Source of the DNA: Streptococcus sanguinis
Lineage (GTDB): Bacteria > Bacillota > Bacilli > Lactobacillales > Streptococcaceae
Length of the DNA: 64,000 nucleotides
Reading direction: 5' to 3'
Assembly: GCF_003943735.1 (NCBI RefSeq)
Contig: NZ_RJMV01000002.1
Span: 30,418 to 94,417, forward strand
A program made the translations under genes and the position numbers. Shown piece after piece: positions 42,392-52,618 of the stretch; within the stretch, counting starts at the first letter, position 1; the number at the start of each line of letters is the position of its first letter. Under the pieces are notes generated by a model. It made no database searches. It had not been told where the DNA came from and worked only from the letters and a program-made list of their open reading frames with translations.

Positions 42392-43876
42392 ATGACCTTA
42401 GTTTATCAATCAACACGTGACGAAAAGAATAGAGTAACAGCTAGCCAGGCGATTCTGCAAGGCTTGGCGACAGATGGCGGTCTCTTTACGCCCATTACCT
42501 ATCCGCAGGTCGATTTGGACTTTGCCAAGCTCAAAGACGCTTCTTATCAGGAAATAGCCAAGCTGGTTTTGTCTGCATTTTTGGACGATTTTTCTGAAGA
42601 AGAGCTGGACTACTGTATCAACCATGCCTACGACAGCAAGTTTGATGATGCGGCGATTGCTCCCTTGGTCAAGCTGGATGGTCAGTATAATCTAGAACTT
42701 TTCCACGGAGCGACCATTGCCTTTAAGGACATGGCTTTGTCTATCCTGCCTCATCTGATGACAACCGCAGCCAAAAAGCACGGCTTGGAAAACAAAATTG
42801 TCATTCTGACAGCAACTTCTGGCGATACAGGCAAGGCGGCTATGGCAGGCTTTGCGGACGTTCCTGGGACTGAGATTATCGTCTTTTATCCGAAAGATGG
42901 TGTCAGCAAGGTCCAAGAGCTGCAAATGACGACACAGACAGGTGCCAATACGCATGTTGTTGCCATTGACGGCAACTTTGACGATGCCCAGACCAATGTC
43001 AAGCACATGTTCAACGACACAGACCTACGAGCTCGTCTCTTGGAGCACAAATTCCAGTTTTCATCAGCTAATTCTATGAATATCGGCCGTTTGGTGCCGC
43101 AGATTGTTTACTATGTCTATGCTTATGCTCAGTTAGTGAAGACAGGAGAAATCACAGCAGGAGACAAGGTCAACTTTACCGTTCCGACGGGGAACTTTGG
43201 GAATATTCTAGCTGCCTACTATGCCAAGCAAATCGGTCTGCCAGTTGGCAAGCTGATCTGTGCATCGAATGAAAACAATGTCCTGACCGACTTCTTCAAG
43301 ACTCAGGTTTATGACAAGAAGCGGAGCTTTAAGGTGACGTCTAGTCCTTCCATGGATATTTTGGTTTCCTCTAACTTGGAGCGCTTGATTTTCCATCTGT
43401 CTGGTAACAGCGCAGAGAAAACAGCTGCCCTGATGGCGGCTCTGAATGAGCATGGACAGTATGAACTAACGGACTTTGACGCTGAGATTTTGGAACTATT
43501 TGCGGCTGATTATGCGACAGAAGAAGAAACAGCAACTGAAATCAAGCGGGTCTATCAAGCATCTGACTACATCGAAGACCCTCATACAGCCGTTGCGTCC
43601 GCTGTCTATCAAAAATACTTGGCAGAGACAGGTGATCAGCGCAAGACTGTTATCGCGTCTACCGCTAGCCCTTATAAATTCCCAGTCGTGGCTGTTGAGG
43701 CTGTGACTGGTCAGTCAGGACTTAGTGACTTCGAGGCTTTGGATCAACTGCACGAACTTTCTGGCGTAGCCTTGCCACCAGCTGTGGATGGCTTAGAAAC
43801 AGCCCCAGTGCGCCACAAAACGACGGTCGCTGCAGATCAAATGCAGGCAGCGGTTGAGGATTATTTGGGGTTGTAA
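42392..43876 (+). CDS. thrC: Threonine synthase
   Basis: This 494-residue PLP enzyme converts O-phosphohomoserine to threonine. It is the longer, yeast/E. coli-like form: Lys112 in HGATIAFKDMAL binds PLP, TATSGDTGKAAM is the phosphate loop and FTVPTGNFGNILAAYYAKQ a further signature. The gene is monocistronic between two terminators; hom and thrB are elsewhere. Confidence 0.95.
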   Translation: MTLVYQSTRDEKNRVTASQAILQGLATDGGLFTPITYPQVDLDFAKLKDASYQEIAKLVLSAFLDDFSEEELDYCINHAYDSKFDDAAIAPLVKLDGQYNLELFHGATIAFKDMALSILPHLMTTAAKKHGLENKIVILTATSGDTGKAAMAGFADVPGTEIIVFYPKDGVSKVQELQMTTQTGANTHVVAIDGNFDDAQTNVKHMFNDTDLRARLLEHKFQFSSANSMNIGRLVPQIVYYVYAYAQLVKTGEITAGDKVNFTVPTGNFGNILAAYYAKQIGLPVGKLICASNENNVLTDFFKTQVYDKKRSFKVTSSPSMDILVSSNLERLIFHLSGNSAEKTAALMAALNEHGQYELTDFDAEILELFAADYATEEETATEIKRVYQASDYIEDPHTAVASAVYQKYLAETGDQRKTVIASTASPYKFPVVAVEAVTGQSGLSDFEALDQLHELSGVALPPAVDGLETAPVRHKTTVAADQMQAAVEDYLGL

Positions 43877-43882
43877 AAAACA

Positions 43883-43914
43883 AAAACATCAGCTTATTCA
43901 TTGGCTGATGTTTT
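43883..43914. terminator. Bidirectional terminator between thrC and pulA
   Basis: AAAACATCAGC and GCTGATGTTTT form a perfect 11-bp stem with a 10-nt loop, serving the convergent thrC and pulA genes. Confidence 0.9.
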
Positions 43915-43919
43915 ATAAT

Positions 43920-45995
43920 CTATTTCAATACAATCAACTGCTTCCCAGCTAGGCTGTAACTGTCAGCTAGCGGTGCGATTGGTTTTTGGACATCAATGGC
44001 TGGATACTGGAGATGCAATCTTTGCTTGTTTTTATTTTCGTAGACAGCCTCTTGGTTGCCAAAGTTGATGACGATTGTCATACTTTCTTTGCTGTCTTGA
44101 ATCTTGTACTCCAATAAACTGTCTGATAGCCAGTTGATCTGACAGGCTTGCTTGATGGCGGTGCTGGTCTTTAGATGCAGCAGCGGATGTGCCCTGCGAA
44201 AGGCAATCAGCTGTTTAACAAAAGCAATGTCCTCTGTGTAATGCAGGGAGCGCAGCCAGTCTAGTTTATTGATTTCGTCAGGCATATTGTAGGTGTTGTC
44301 AATCAGATTTTTAGTCCGGAAAAATTCCTGACCGCTGTGGATAAAGGGCACACCTTGGGCCAGCAGTACGAGGTGGAGGGCCAGCCGCGAATTGGCCAGC
44401 CGATCCCGCAGGGTGATAGCAGGATTGACGATATCAAAGTAATCAAAAACTGTTGCATTATCATGGCACTCGATATAATTAATGGCCTGCTGGGGCGCTG
44501 TGAAGTGGGGCTCGCCTTTTAGACCGATATTGGCTGTCAGGACATTCTCAAGCTGACTGGCAGGAGTCTTGCTCTCGATTTGCCGGCCTTGGGCGATGGT
44601 CTGCTTGAGACTGTCACGGAAATGGTCGCTGAAAAATCCATAATCTGGCAGTTGGGCAGCATTGTACTGATGAGCCAATCGCTCACTTGCCAGTCCAGTG
44701 TCCATCTGCCAGCCTTCACCGTAGAGATAGATGTTGGGATAGAGTGCCTTGATCTCGTCAGCTATCTGCTGCATGGTTTGGATATCTAAAACCCCCATCA
44801 GATCAAAGCGGAAACCGTCAAAGCCATAGAGGCTGACCCATTGTTTGACCGACTGCTTGATATAGCGGCGGACCATGGCCTTCTCACTGGCTACATCATT
44901 GCCACAGAAAGTTCCGTTGGTCCGGTAGCCCATGTCATTGAGCCGGAAAAAATAGCCGGGCACGATTTTTTCAAAAGCATAGCTGTTGGCATCATAGACA
45001 TGATTGTAGACAACATCCATGATGACGCTGATATCAGCATTGTGGAAGGCAGTAATGGCCGCCTGTAGCTCTATGACACGGGCATAGGGGTCTCGTGGGT
45101 CGCTGGCAAAACTGCCGTCTGGGACATTGTACTGGACAGGATCGTAGCCCCAGTTGTAGACGAGCTCAGGATGCTTTTCATCAACGCTGCCAAAATCGTA
45201 GACAGGCAGAAGCTGCACGTGGCTGATACCTAGTTCTTTCAGATAGTCCAGACCAAACTTCTGACCGTGAACGACTGGAGATTCGCTCAGCGAGGCAAAC
45301 TTCCCAGGATAAGAGAAACCAGCTTCTTTCTGCATAGAGAAATCACGGACGCTCATTTCATAAATGACGGCTTCTGTCGGATCCAGCTGTGTTTTCGCTC
45401 GTTTGATAGGCTTTTTAATCTTTTCTAAATCAATGACATAGCTGTTGCCCGAATTGACATCTGAGGATAGGGCGTAGGGATCGTGGACTTCAATCCACTT
45501 GCCATTAATCTTATGGAGATAAGAATAGGAGGCTCCCTCTAAATCTCCCTCAATGTGGGCATGCCAGACTCCCCTATCCAGACGTTTGAGATGGTGAACC
45601 TGGTCTTTCAGATGTAGGAGGACTTTTTCGGAAATGGGTGCCCAGAGTCTGAAGTCGGTGGCTTGGGGGCTGTACTGAGCTCCCAAATCGTCGCCTGCAT
45701 AATCAAAAATCTCATCGAAAATAGGCTTTTTCACGATATGGCGGTACTGCAAGTCGGTATGGTTGCGGTCTTGGTCATAGACCTTGTAGGACTGCGTCAG
45801 GTCAATGGGCTCATTAGCCGACACGGTATAGATAATCCGCTCTTCCTGATTGTTGATGTTTTTGATAGTTAAAGGGCTGGAGCTGTGCTTGTCTTCCAGT
45901 GTAAAGTGGATGGAATAGGCATCAAAGCTCTTTTCCAGTTCGATAGTGATAATGTTTTCGTCATCTAAATAGGCTTGAAAAATACGAAAGGCCAT
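43920..45995 (-). CDS. pulA: Type I pullulanase, intracellular
   Basis: This 691-residue GH13 debranching enzyme hydrolyses alpha-1,6 links of pullulan, glycogen or limit dextrins. The type I signature YNWGYDP is at 280-286, the nucleophile Asp398 in GFRFDLMGV, the acid Glu427 in YLYGEGW, and IECHDN provides the third carboxylate. A CBM48-like domain (about 100-200) precedes the barrel. There is no signal peptide, so it acts in the cytosol with MalQ and GlgP encoded nearby. It is distinct from the large surface pullulanase SpuA of streptococci. Confidence 0.94.
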   Translation of the reverse strand: MAFRIFQAYLDDENIITIELEKSFDAYSIHFTLEDKHSSSPLTIKNINNQEERIIYTVSANEPIDLTQSYKVYDQDRNHTDLQYRHIVKKPIFDEIFDYAGDDLGAQYSPQATDFRLWAPISEKVLLHLKDQVHHLKRLDRGVWHAHIEGDLEGASYSYLHKINGKWIEVHDPYALSSDVNSGNSYVIDLEKIKKPIKRAKTQLDPTEAVIYEMSVRDFSMQKEAGFSYPGKFASLSESPVVHGQKFGLDYLKELGISHVQLLPVYDFGSVDEKHPELVYNWGYDPVQYNVPDGSFASDPRDPYARVIELQAAITAFHNADISVIMDVVYNHVYDANSYAFEKIVPGYFFRLNDMGYRTNGTFCGNDVASEKAMVRRYIKQSVKQWVSLYGFDGFRFDLMGVLDIQTMQQIADEIKALYPNIYLYGEGWQMDTGLASERLAHQYNAAQLPDYGFFSDHFRDSLKQTIAQGRQIESKTPASQLENVLTANIGLKGEPHFTAPQQAINYIECHDNATVFDYFDIVNPAITLRDRLANSRLALHLVLLAQGVPFIHSGQEFFRTKNLIDNTYNMPDEINKLDWLRSLHYTEDIAFVKQLIAFRRAHPLLHLKTSTAIKQACQINWLSDSLLEYKIQDSKESMTIVINFGNQEAVYENKNKQRLHLQYPAIDVQKPIAPLADSYSLAGKQLIVLK

Positions 45996-46100
45996 GTTTT
46001 TCCTCTTTCTTTGTCAATTTCTCTTCGGGTAATTGTTTTGAGTTTAGGGCTCTGCCCTGGTTGGGACAAGGCCGATATGTGAATCGTTGATGAATGAGCA

Positions 46101-46125
46101 AAAGCACTCGGATTAGCGAGTGCTG
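46101..46125 (-). terminator. Terminator overlapping the malR stop
   Basis: AGCACTCG and CGAGTGCT form a perfect 8-bp stem; on the reverse strand TTTTGC follows. The malR stop codon (46115-46113) lies inside the hairpin. Confidence 0.6.
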
Positions 46126-47096
46126 ATGCTATGCGGGATCAACTGGCGATAGCAGATTTGCTTGTCTTCTTTATTGTCCTTGATGATTTGGAAGAGAGTC
46201 CGGAAAGACTCTTTCCCAAGCTCGAGGGCATTGATATCAATATAGGCATCGACATCGATGCGCGGTTTGATAGAGTCAAAGGTGATAATGGGAATCTGGT
46301 AGTCCTGATCTTTGAGATAGTGCAGGGCTCCTTCTGCTACCAAGGTATCAGAGGTTACGATAGCTTCAATCTCATCCAGTGGCAGCTCCTCCATAATCTT
46401 GTAACTGTTGTCTTCCAGAAGGAAACCGAAGGCAAATTTGATAATGCGTTCATCCAAAGGCCGGTCTGCTTCATTCAGGGCTTGCTTGTAGCCTGTGTAA
46501 CGATCCTGAGAAACGACCAGCTCCTTATTCCCAGCTAGAAAGGCAATTTTCCGATAGCCCTTGTCAAGGAAGTATCTGGTCGCGTCATAGCCGGCCTTGA
46601 TATTGTCGTTGTCCACCAGAGAGATGAAAGGTGAGACAGCTTTTCCAAGGATAAGGAAGGGGAAGTTGTTTCTGACTGCAAAGTCGACCAAAGGATCGTC
46701 CTGCTTAGAATAAAGGAAGATCAGTCCGTCTACTCGCTTTCCTAAAATCATCTGCTTCATATTTTCCAAGCGGTGCTGTTCATCTTGCCCGGTGCTGATC
46801 TGGATGGCATAGTCATAGTCAGAAGCAATCTGAGAAATCCCCCGCAACACAGTTGGGAAAAAAGGGTTTTGATAGAAGACATCTGAGTCGTCCGGCAGGA
46901 CCAAGCCGATGACCTGGCTGGACTGGCTGACCAGACTTCTGGCATTGAGGTTGGGATGATAGTCCAGCTCCTTCATAGCAGCACGGACCCGTTTTTTAGT
47001 TTCTTCACTGATGGTTGATTTATTTTGCACGACGCGGGTCACGGTAGAGGGTGATACGCCTGCTAGTTTTGCGACTTCTTTGATAGTAACTCGCAT
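46113..47096 (-). CDS. malR: LacI/GalR-family repressor of maltodextrin genes (MalR)
   Basis: The 327-residue LacI-type regulator has the N-terminal helix-turn-helix VTIKEVAKLAGVSPSTVTRVVQ, the hinge YHPNLNARSLVSQ and a periplasmic-binding-protein-like ligand domain. It lies between pulA and malQ-glgP, and MalR-type operators (CGCAAACGTTTGCAT) lie in front of malQ. It is therefore the probable maltose/maltodextrin-responsive repressor. AGGAGG precedes the ATG. The upstream operator at 47284 suggests autoregulation. Confidence 0.9.
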   Translation of the reverse strand: MRVTIKEVAKLAGVSPSTVTRVVQNKSTISEETKKRVRAAMKELDYHPNLNARSLVSQSSQVIGLVLPDDSDVFYQNPFFPTVLRGISQIASDYDYAIQISTGQDEQHRLENMKQMILGKRVDGLIFLYSKQDDPLVDFAVRNNFPFLILGKAVSPFISLVDNDNIKAGYDATRYFLDKGYRKIAFLAGNKELVVSQDRYTGYKQALNEADRPLDERIIKFAFGFLLEDNSYKIMEELPLDEIEAIVTSDTLVAEGALHYLKDQDYQIPIITFDSIKPRIDVDAYIDINALELGKESFRTLFQIIKDNKEDKQICYRQLIPHSISTR

Positions 47097-47283
47097 AAAA
47101 ACCTCCTAAAGGCCTGCATTTGCTGGAAATCCTTACGATAACATGAACTATTTTAAATCTACTAGTAGAAGCACTTGCTTTCTAAGAGTCATGCAAACCT
47201 CTGCCAAAAATGGTTCTTATAACCAGTGATTTTGCCTAACTATTATGGTTAAAAAAGCAAGTATAAAGCAGTTTCTCCGCAAA

Positions 47284-47298
47284 CGCAAACGTTTTCTG
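47284..47298. promoter_or_regulatory. MalR-like operator, malR-proximal
   Basis: CGCAAACGTTTTCTG shares the CGCAAACGTTT core with the malQ operator at 47471. It lies 190 bp upstream of malR in the 436-bp divergent region. A weaker relative, GAACGCTTGCAAG, is at about 47327-47339. The rest of 47097-47433 shows no ORF or other structure I can name. Confidence 0.6.
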
Positions 47299-47433
47299 TT
47301 TGTAAGAACATTTTAACACAAAAAGAGAACGCTTGCAAGAAGAGAAAAACGGTAAACAATTGGGGCAGTAGGAGAGTCCTAAAAGAGCATTATATCCATT
47401 AACCAATAAATTGAAAAAAATCTCAAAAACCCC

Positions 47434-47462
47434 TTGCACTAAAAAAAAAAATAGGTTATAAT
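47434..47462 (+). promoter_or_regulatory. malQ-glgP promoter
   Basis: TTGCAC (47434-47439), 17-bp A-rich spacer, TATAAT (47457-47462). The operator at 47471-47485 begins at the expected start site. Confidence 0.8.
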
Positions 47463-47470
47463 CAAGTCGA

Positions 47471-47485
47471 CGCAAACGTTTGCAT
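47471..47485. promoter_or_regulatory. MalR operator at the malQ transcription start
   Basis: CGCAAACGTTTGCAT is nearly palindromic and matches the pneumococcal MalR operator core as I recall it. Its position just downstream of the -10 box implies repression by blocking initiation. It also resembles a cre site, so CcpA may share it. Confidence 0.78.
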
Positions 47486-47532
47486 TAAGTAAAAATGAAA
47501 AGGCGTAGAGGAAAAAATAACGAGGTGACAAA

Positions 47533-49044
47533 ATGAAAAAACGTCAAAGCGGCGTGCTCATGCACATTTCATCCCTTCCGGGCAAGTACGGTATCGGATC
47601 TTTTGGCCAAAGTGCTTATGATTTTGTAGACTTCTTGGTTCGCACCAAGCAGCGCTATTGGCAGATTTTGCCACTGGGAACGACCAGTTATGGTGATTCT
47701 CCTTATCAGTCTTTCTCTGCTTTTGCTGGGAATACCTACTTTATCGATTTTGATATTCTGATAGAAGAAGGTTTGTTGGACGAGGCGGATGTTAAGGGAG
47801 CTGATTTCGGAGATGATCCTAGAAAAGTGGATTATGCAAAGATTTTCGATGCTCGCCGTCCAATCATGGAAAAAGCAGTAGCTCGCTTCTTGAAAGCAGA
47901 CGATCTGTCTGACTATGAGAGCTTTGTGGAGCAAAATGCAGCTTGGCTGGAAGTTTTCGCTGAGTACATGGCTATCAAGGAGCATTTTGATAATCTAGCT
48001 TGGACTGAGTGGCCGGATGAAGCCATCCGTCGCCGTGAAGCTGCTAGCCTCGCGTCATACCGTGAGAAGCTGGCTGACAAGCTGACCTACCATCGTGTGA
48101 CCCAGTATCTCTTCTTTAAGCAGTGGTTAAGATTAAAAGCCTATGCTAATGAACATCACATCGAGATTGTCGGTGATATGCCAATTTATGTGGCAGCTGA
48201 CAGTGCTGATGTGTGGGCACAGCCTCACTTCTTTAAGACAGATGCTGTTGGTAAGCCAACTTGTGTGGCAGGCTGTCCGCCAGATGAATTTTCAGAAACT
48301 GGCCAGCTTTGGGGCAATCCTATCTATGACTGGGAAGCTATGGACAAAGATGGTTATGCTTGGTGGATTGAGCGTCTGCGTGAAAGCTTCAAGATTTACG
48401 ACATTGTCCGTATCGACCACTTCCGCGGCTTTGAGTCTTACTGGGAAGTACCTGCTGGCTCAGAAACATCTGCTTCTGGTAAGTGGGTAAAAGGTCCTGA
48501 TTACAAGCTCTTTGCAGCGGTTAAGGAAGCCTTGGGTGATTTGAATATCATCGCAGAAGACCTAGGCTTTATGACGGACGAAGTGATCGAGCTGCGCGAG
48601 CGCACTGGTTTCCCAGGAATGAAGATCTTGCAATTCGCCTTCAATCCTGATGATGAAAGCATCGATAGCCCGCATCTGGCGCCAAACAACTCAGTCATGT
48701 ATACCGGAACCCATGATAACAATACTGTTTTGGGTTGGTACAAGGATGAGATTGACGACGCTACTCGCCAGTACATGGCTCAGTACACCAACCGTAAGGA
48801 GTACGAAACAGTACCTCATGCAATGCTGCGCACAATCTTTGCTTCAGTCAGCTTTATGGCCATTGCGACCATGCAAGACCTGCTGGAATTAGATAGTGCA
48901 GCACGGATGAACTATCCATCCACAATTGGTGGCAACTGGACTTGGCGGATGACAGCTGAAGAGCTGAATCCAATCGTCGAAGGTGAGCTTTACAGCTTGA
49001 CTAAGACTTACCGTCGTATGAATACCGATTTAATTAACAAATAA
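47533..49044 (+). CDS. malQ: 4-alpha-glucanotransferase (amylomaltase)
   Basis: This 503-residue GH77 enzyme disproportionates maltodextrins, producing glucose and longer chains for phosphorolysis. Landmarks are RQSGVLMHISSLPGKYGIGSF at the N-terminus, VRIDHFRGF with the nucleophile Asp, IIAEDLGFMTDEV with the acid Glu and TGTHDNNT. Length is normal. GAGGTG precedes the ATG, and glgP follows 32 bp later in the same operon. Confidence 0.95.
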   Translation: MKKRQSGVLMHISSLPGKYGIGSFGQSAYDFVDFLVRTKQRYWQILPLGTTSYGDSPYQSFSAFAGNTYFIDFDILIEEGLLDEADVKGADFGDDPRKVDYAKIFDARRPIMEKAVARFLKADDLSDYESFVEQNAAWLEVFAEYMAIKEHFDNLAWTEWPDEAIRRREAASLASYREKLADKLTYHRVTQYLFFKQWLRLKAYANEHHIEIVGDMPIYVAADSADVWAQPHFFKTDAVGKPTCVAGCPPDEFSETGQLWGNPIYDWEAMDKDGYAWWIERLRESFKIYDIVRIDHFRGFESYWEVPAGSETSASGKWVKGPDYKLFAAVKEALGDLNIIAEDLGFMTDEVIELRERTGFPGMKILQFAFNPDDESIDSPHLAPNNSVMYTGTHDNNTVLGWYKDEIDDATRQYMAQYTNRKEYETVPHAMLRTIFASVSFMAIATMQDLLELDSAARMNYPSTIGGNWTWRMTAEELNPIVEGELYSLTKTYRRMNTDLINK

Positions 49045-49076
49045 AGAATAGCTAACTAGACTTGAAAGGAGTAATC

Positions 49077-51338
49077 ATGTCAAACTTACAAACTTATATC
49101 AAAAATACTTATTCAAAAAATCTTGCTGATTGCAGCAATGAAGAACTTTATCTGGCTCTTTTGAACTACACTAAATTAGCCAGCGCTCAAAAGCCAGTCA
49201 ATACTGGTAAGAAAAAACTCTACTATATTTCAGCAGAGTTTCTGATCGGTAAACTTTTGTCTAATAACTTGATCAACCTTGGACTTTACGATGATGTGAA
49301 GCAAGAACTGGCAGATGCTGGCAAGGACTTGATCGAAGTAGAAGAAGTTGAGTTGGAGCCGTCTCTGGGTAACGGAGGCTTGGGCCGTCTGGCTGCCTGC
49401 TTCCTGGACTCTATTGCGACACTTGGTCTCAATGGTGATGGTGTAGGACTGAACTACCACTTTGGTCTTTTCCAACAGGTTTTGAAAAACAACGAACAGA
49501 CAACGATTCCTAACTTCTGGCTGACTGAGCAAAACTGGTTGGTTCGCTCTAGCCGCAGCTACCAAGTGCCATTTGCTCACTTCACTCTGACATCTACTCT
49601 TTATGATATTGATGTGCCAGGTTACAAGACAGAAACTAAGAACCGTCTTCGTCTCTTTGATTTGGACTCAGTGGATGCAGATATCATCACAGACGGTATT
49701 GACTTCGATAAGACAGATATCGCTCGCAACTTGACCCTCTTCCTCTATCCAGATGATAGTGACAAGCAAGGTGAACTGCTCCGTATCTTCCAGCAATACT
49801 TCATGGTTTCAAATGGTGCTCAGCTGATTATTGACGAAGCGATTGAAAAAGGCAGCAACCTGCACGACTTGGCAGACTACGCTGTCATCCAAATCAATGA
49901 TACCCACCCATCTCTGGTTATCCCAGAAATGATTCGTCTCTTGACTGAACGTGGTTTGGATCTGGATGAAGCAATTGCCATCGTACAGAAGATGACTGCT
50001 TATACAAATCACACGATTCTGGCAGAAGCTCTTGAAAAATGGCCTTTGGAATTCTTGAAAGAAGTAGTACCGCACCTGGTACCTATCATCAAAGAGCTTG
50101 ACAAGCGCGTGAAAGCTAAATACGCAGATCCAGCAGTGCAAATCATTGATGAGGACGATCGTGTGCACATGGCTCACATGGATATCCACTACGGATACAG
50201 TGTCAATGGAGTTGCAGCTCTGCATACAGAAATCCTGAAAAACTCTGAGCTTAAAGCCTTCTACGATATCTACCCTGAAAAATTCAATAACAAGACCAAC
50301 GGTATTACTTTCCGCCGCTGGCTCATGCATGCGAACCCACGCCTGTCTCATTATTTGGATGAGTTGCTGGGCCGCGACTGGCACCATGATGCAACTAAGC
50401 TCGAAGGCTTGTTGGAATTCACTGGCGCTGCAAATGTTAAAGAAAAATTGGAAGGCATCAAGGCTCATAACAAGCGTAAATTGGCTCGTCACTTGAAGGA
50501 AGCACAAGGTGTGGAAATCAATCCAGAATCTATCTTTGATATCCAAATCAAGCGTCTGCATGAGTACAAGCGCCAACAAATGAACGCTCTGTATGTTATC
50601 CACAAGTATCTGGACATCAAGGCTGGTAACATCCCTGCTCGTCCAATCACTGTCTTCTTCGGTGGTAAGGCTGCTCCTGCTTACACAATTGCACAGGACA
50701 TCATCCACCTCATCCTTTGCTTGTCAGAAGTGATTGCTAATGACCCTCAAGTGGCTCCACACCTGCAAGTAGTTATGGTAGAAAACTACAATGTTACAGC
50801 GTCTAGCTTCTTGATTGCAGCTGGTGATATTTCTGAGCAAATTTCCCTGGCTTCTAAGGAAGCATCTGGTACTGGTAACATGAAGTTCATGCTTAACGGT
50901 GCTTTGACTCTTGGTACTATGGACGGAGCGAATGTTGAGATTGCAGAGCTGGTCGGCGAAGACAACATCTACATCTTCGGTGAAGATTCTGAAACTGTTA
51001 TTGACCTCTACGCAAAATCTGCTTACAAGTCTAGTGAGTACTATGCGCGCGAAGCTATCAAGCCGTTGGTTGACTTTATCGTCAGCGATGAAGTATTGGC
51101 AGTTGGTAAAGCTGAACGCTTGGAACGTCTTTACAATGAACTGATCAGCAAGGACTGGTTCATGACTCTGCTGGATCTAGAAGACTATATCCAAGTCAAA
51201 GAGCGCATGCTGGCGGACTATGAAGACCGCGATGCTTGGATGGACAAAGTCATCGTCAATATTGCCAAAGCTGGCTTCTTCTCATCCGACCGTACGATCG
51301 CTCAATACGAAGAAGAAGTATGGCACTTGAACAGCTAA
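49077..51338 (+). CDS. glgP: Glycogen/maltodextrin phosphorylase
   Basis: This 753-residue GT35 enzyme releases glucose-1-phosphate from alpha-1,4 glucans. The PLP lysine is in [20 protein letters not shown], and [20 protein letters not shown] and [13 protein letters not shown] are family signatures. Start ATG 49077 follows AAAGGAG; the longer frame begins upstream of it. Next to malQ and under MalR it is functionally a MalP; whether it also acts on stored glycogen is open. Confidence 0.95.
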   Translation: MSNLQTYIKNTYSKNLADCSNEELYLALLNYTKLASAQKPVNTGKKKLYYISAEFLIGKLLSNNLINLGLYDDVKQELADAGKDLIEVEEVELEPSLGNGGLGRLAACFLDSIATLGLNGDGVGLNYHFGLFQQVLKNNEQTTIPNFWLTEQNWLVRSSRSYQVPFAHFTLTSTLYDIDVPGYKTETKNRLRLFDLDSVDADIITDGIDFDKTDIARNLTLFLYPDDSDKQGELLRIFQQYFMVSNGAQLIIDEAIEKGSNLHDLADYAVIQINDTHPSLVIPEMIRLLTERGLDLDEAIAIVQKMTAYTNHTILAEALEKWPLEFLKEVVPHLVPIIKELDKRVKAKYADPAVQIIDEDDRVHMAHMDIHYGYSVNGVAALHTEILKNSELKAFYDIYPEKFNNKTNGITFRRWLMHANPRLSHYLDELLGRDWHHDATKLEGLLEFTGAANVKEKLEGIKAHNKRKLARHLKEAQGVEINPESIFDIQIKRLHEYKRQQMNALYVIHKYLDIKAGNIPARPITVFFGGKAAPAYTIAQDIIHLILCLSEVIANDPQVAPHLQVVMVENYNVTASSFLIAAGDISEQISLASKEASGTGNMKFMLNGALTLGTMDGANVEIAELVGEDNIYIFGEDSETVIDLYAKSAYKSSEYYAREAIKPLVDFIVSDEVLAVGKAERLERLYNELISKDWFMTLLDLEDYIQVKERMLADYEDRDAWMDKVIVNIAKAGFFSSDRTIAQYEEEVWHLNS

Positions 51339-51347
51339 TATTCTTTG

Positions 51348-51386
51348 AATCAAAAAAGCCGAGACAGCAGTGTTTCGGCTTTGATT
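51348..51386 (+). terminator. Rho-independent terminator after glgP
   Basis: AATCAAAAAAGCCGA pairs with TCGGCTTTGATT around an 11-nt loop, followed by TTTTTG. Confidence 0.87.
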
Positions 51387-51456
51387 TTTGAATAAAATAT
51401 GTGGATAGGGATTTAGCTATTGTGTGGGCTTCTGAAAAGGTGAAAGCCTCTTGGTC

Positions 51457-51485
51457 TTGTCAGCTTTTTCTTTTCGGTGTATAAT
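51457..51485 (+). promoter_or_regulatory. Promoter of the small membrane protein gene
   Basis: TTGTCA (51457-51462), 17 bp, TATAAT (51480-51485), then AGGAGG (51507-51512) and ATG 51517. Confidence 0.75.
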
Positions 51486-51516
51486 AAGTGAAAATATTTC
51501 TTTACAGGAGGCGTTC

Positions 51517-52035
51517 ATGAAAAAGAAACCAATTTATCTTTATGTTTTGCTGGGCTTGTCAACCGTGGGAACCTTGTGGGGACTTTTTGGCAAGTTCACT
51601 TCTTCTGATGCTGGAGTGAAAAGCATTCTTAAGCAGATAGAAGAACCAGCAAAATCCCAATATGCAACTTATTTTAGCAAGAGTGCAGAAGTGGCGAATT
51701 CGCTAGTCAATAATTTCTTTTTTTACGGGCACATCGTTCTCTTAATAGTGGCTCTTTTCTTCCTTTTTAGGAAAGATATATTTAAGGCCAATCTTGTCTA
51801 CATTGCCGATGTTCTTGTGGGCTTGATTTCGACAGCCTATGCTTATGTGGTATCAAAGGGAATTATAGCTTCTTCTTTTTCAGACTCGACTCTTCTTTCG
51901 GCACAGATGACGGGGTTGAATTTCTCCATCCTCCTTTCAGTAGTCATTAGCCTAATCTTCCTTTCCATCGTCGTCTTTAAGCTAATCCAGCAGCAAAAAG
52001 AGGCTGAAAAAGCGGAACTAGCTGCAAACGAATAA
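51517..52035 (+). CDS. Small polytopic membrane protein of unknown function
   Basis: The 172-residue protein has about four membrane segments (roughly 5-23, 62-84, 93-112 and 132-158) and a charged C-terminal tail EAEKAELAANE. The external loop between the first two includes KSILKQIEEPAKSQYATYFSK. ATG 51517 has a clear AGGAGG; the longer frame has none. I cannot assign a family or link it to nrdI, which is 74 bp downstream. Confidence 0.75.
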   Translation: MKKKPIYLYVLLGLSTVGTLWGLFGKFTSSDAGVKSILKQIEEPAKSQYATYFSKSAEVANSLVNNFFFYGHIVLLIVALFFLFRKDIFKANLVYIADVLVGLISTAYAYVVSKGIIASSFSDSTLLSAQMTGLNFSILLSVVISLIFLSIVVFKLIQQQKEAEKAELAANE

Positions 52036-52109
52036 GATTTGACAAATAACAGATAAGTGCTTACAATTTTAAGAAGCAATATCTGTTATTTTTTAGAATG
52101 GAGAATACA

Positions 52110-52586
52110 ATGACAAAGGTTTCCTTGGTTTACATCAGCTTGAGCGGCAATACAGAGAGTTTTGTCCGCCGGCTGACAGACTATTTGCTGGAGCAGCATC
52201 TAAGCCTAGAGGTAGAGAAGATTCATATCAAAGACTTGGTAAAGGAAGGGCAGCCCTTTTTTGAAATGGACAATCCTTTTATCGCTTTTCTGCCGACTTA
52301 TCTGGAAGGCGGCAATGGTGTGGACAATGGCGATGTAGAAATTCTGACAACCGATGTGGGGGACTTTATCGCCTATGGTCAGAATGCCAGCAAGTGTCTG
52401 GGCGTCATTGGCAGCGGCAATCGAAACTTTAACAACCAATACTGTCTGACTGCCAAGCAATACTCAGAGCGCTTCGGATTTCCGGTTTTGGCCGATTTTG
52501 AAATGCGCGGCATGTTGGGAGACATTAAGAAGGTTGCAGGGATTATTGAAGAACTTTATCATATTGAAAAAAACGAAAACCAGTGA
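52110..52586 (+). CDS. nrdI: NrdI flavodoxin-like protein of class Ib ribonucleotide reductase
   Basis: NrdI (158 residues) supplies superoxide to assemble the dimanganese-tyrosyl cofactor of NrdF. The FMN-binding [15 protein letters not shown] loop and the family-specific [12 protein letters not shown] and [17 protein letters not shown] are present. ATG 52110 with TGGAGA upstream is preferred over ATG 52098. It is an orphan: no nrdE, nrdF or nrdH lies nearby, so another nrdI may accompany those genes. Its last codons lie in a terminator stem. Confidence 0.92.
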   Translation: MTKVSLVYISLSGNTESFVRRLTDYLLEQHLSLEVEKIHIKDLVKEGQPFFEMDNPFIAFLPTYLEGGNGVDNGDVEILTTDVGDFIAYGQNASKCLGVIGSGNRNFNNQYCLTAKQYSERFGFPVLADFEMRGMLGDIKKVAGIIEELYHIEKNENQ

Positions 52587-52600
52587 GGTTTTCGTTTTTT
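52567..52600. terminator. Bidirectional terminator overlapping the nrdI stop
   Basis: AAAACGAAAACC and GGTTTTCGTTTT form a perfect 12-bp stem with AGTGA in the loop, where the nrdI TGA lies. It serves nrdI and the convergent argS. Confidence 0.9.
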
Positions 52601-52618
52601 GATGTTTCTAAATCAAGG

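Noticed and set aside
47284..47485. Short palindromes in the malR-malQ gap as a CRISPR remnant or origin boxes
   Set aside because: They match MalR/cre operators in sequence and position and have no regular spacing; no DnaA-box cluster is present.
49809..50708. Reverse-strand ORF of 299 codons inside glgP
   Set aside because: glgP is a complete, conserved gene; the antisense frame has no start context and its cysteine/histidine-rich composition is typical of antisense translation.
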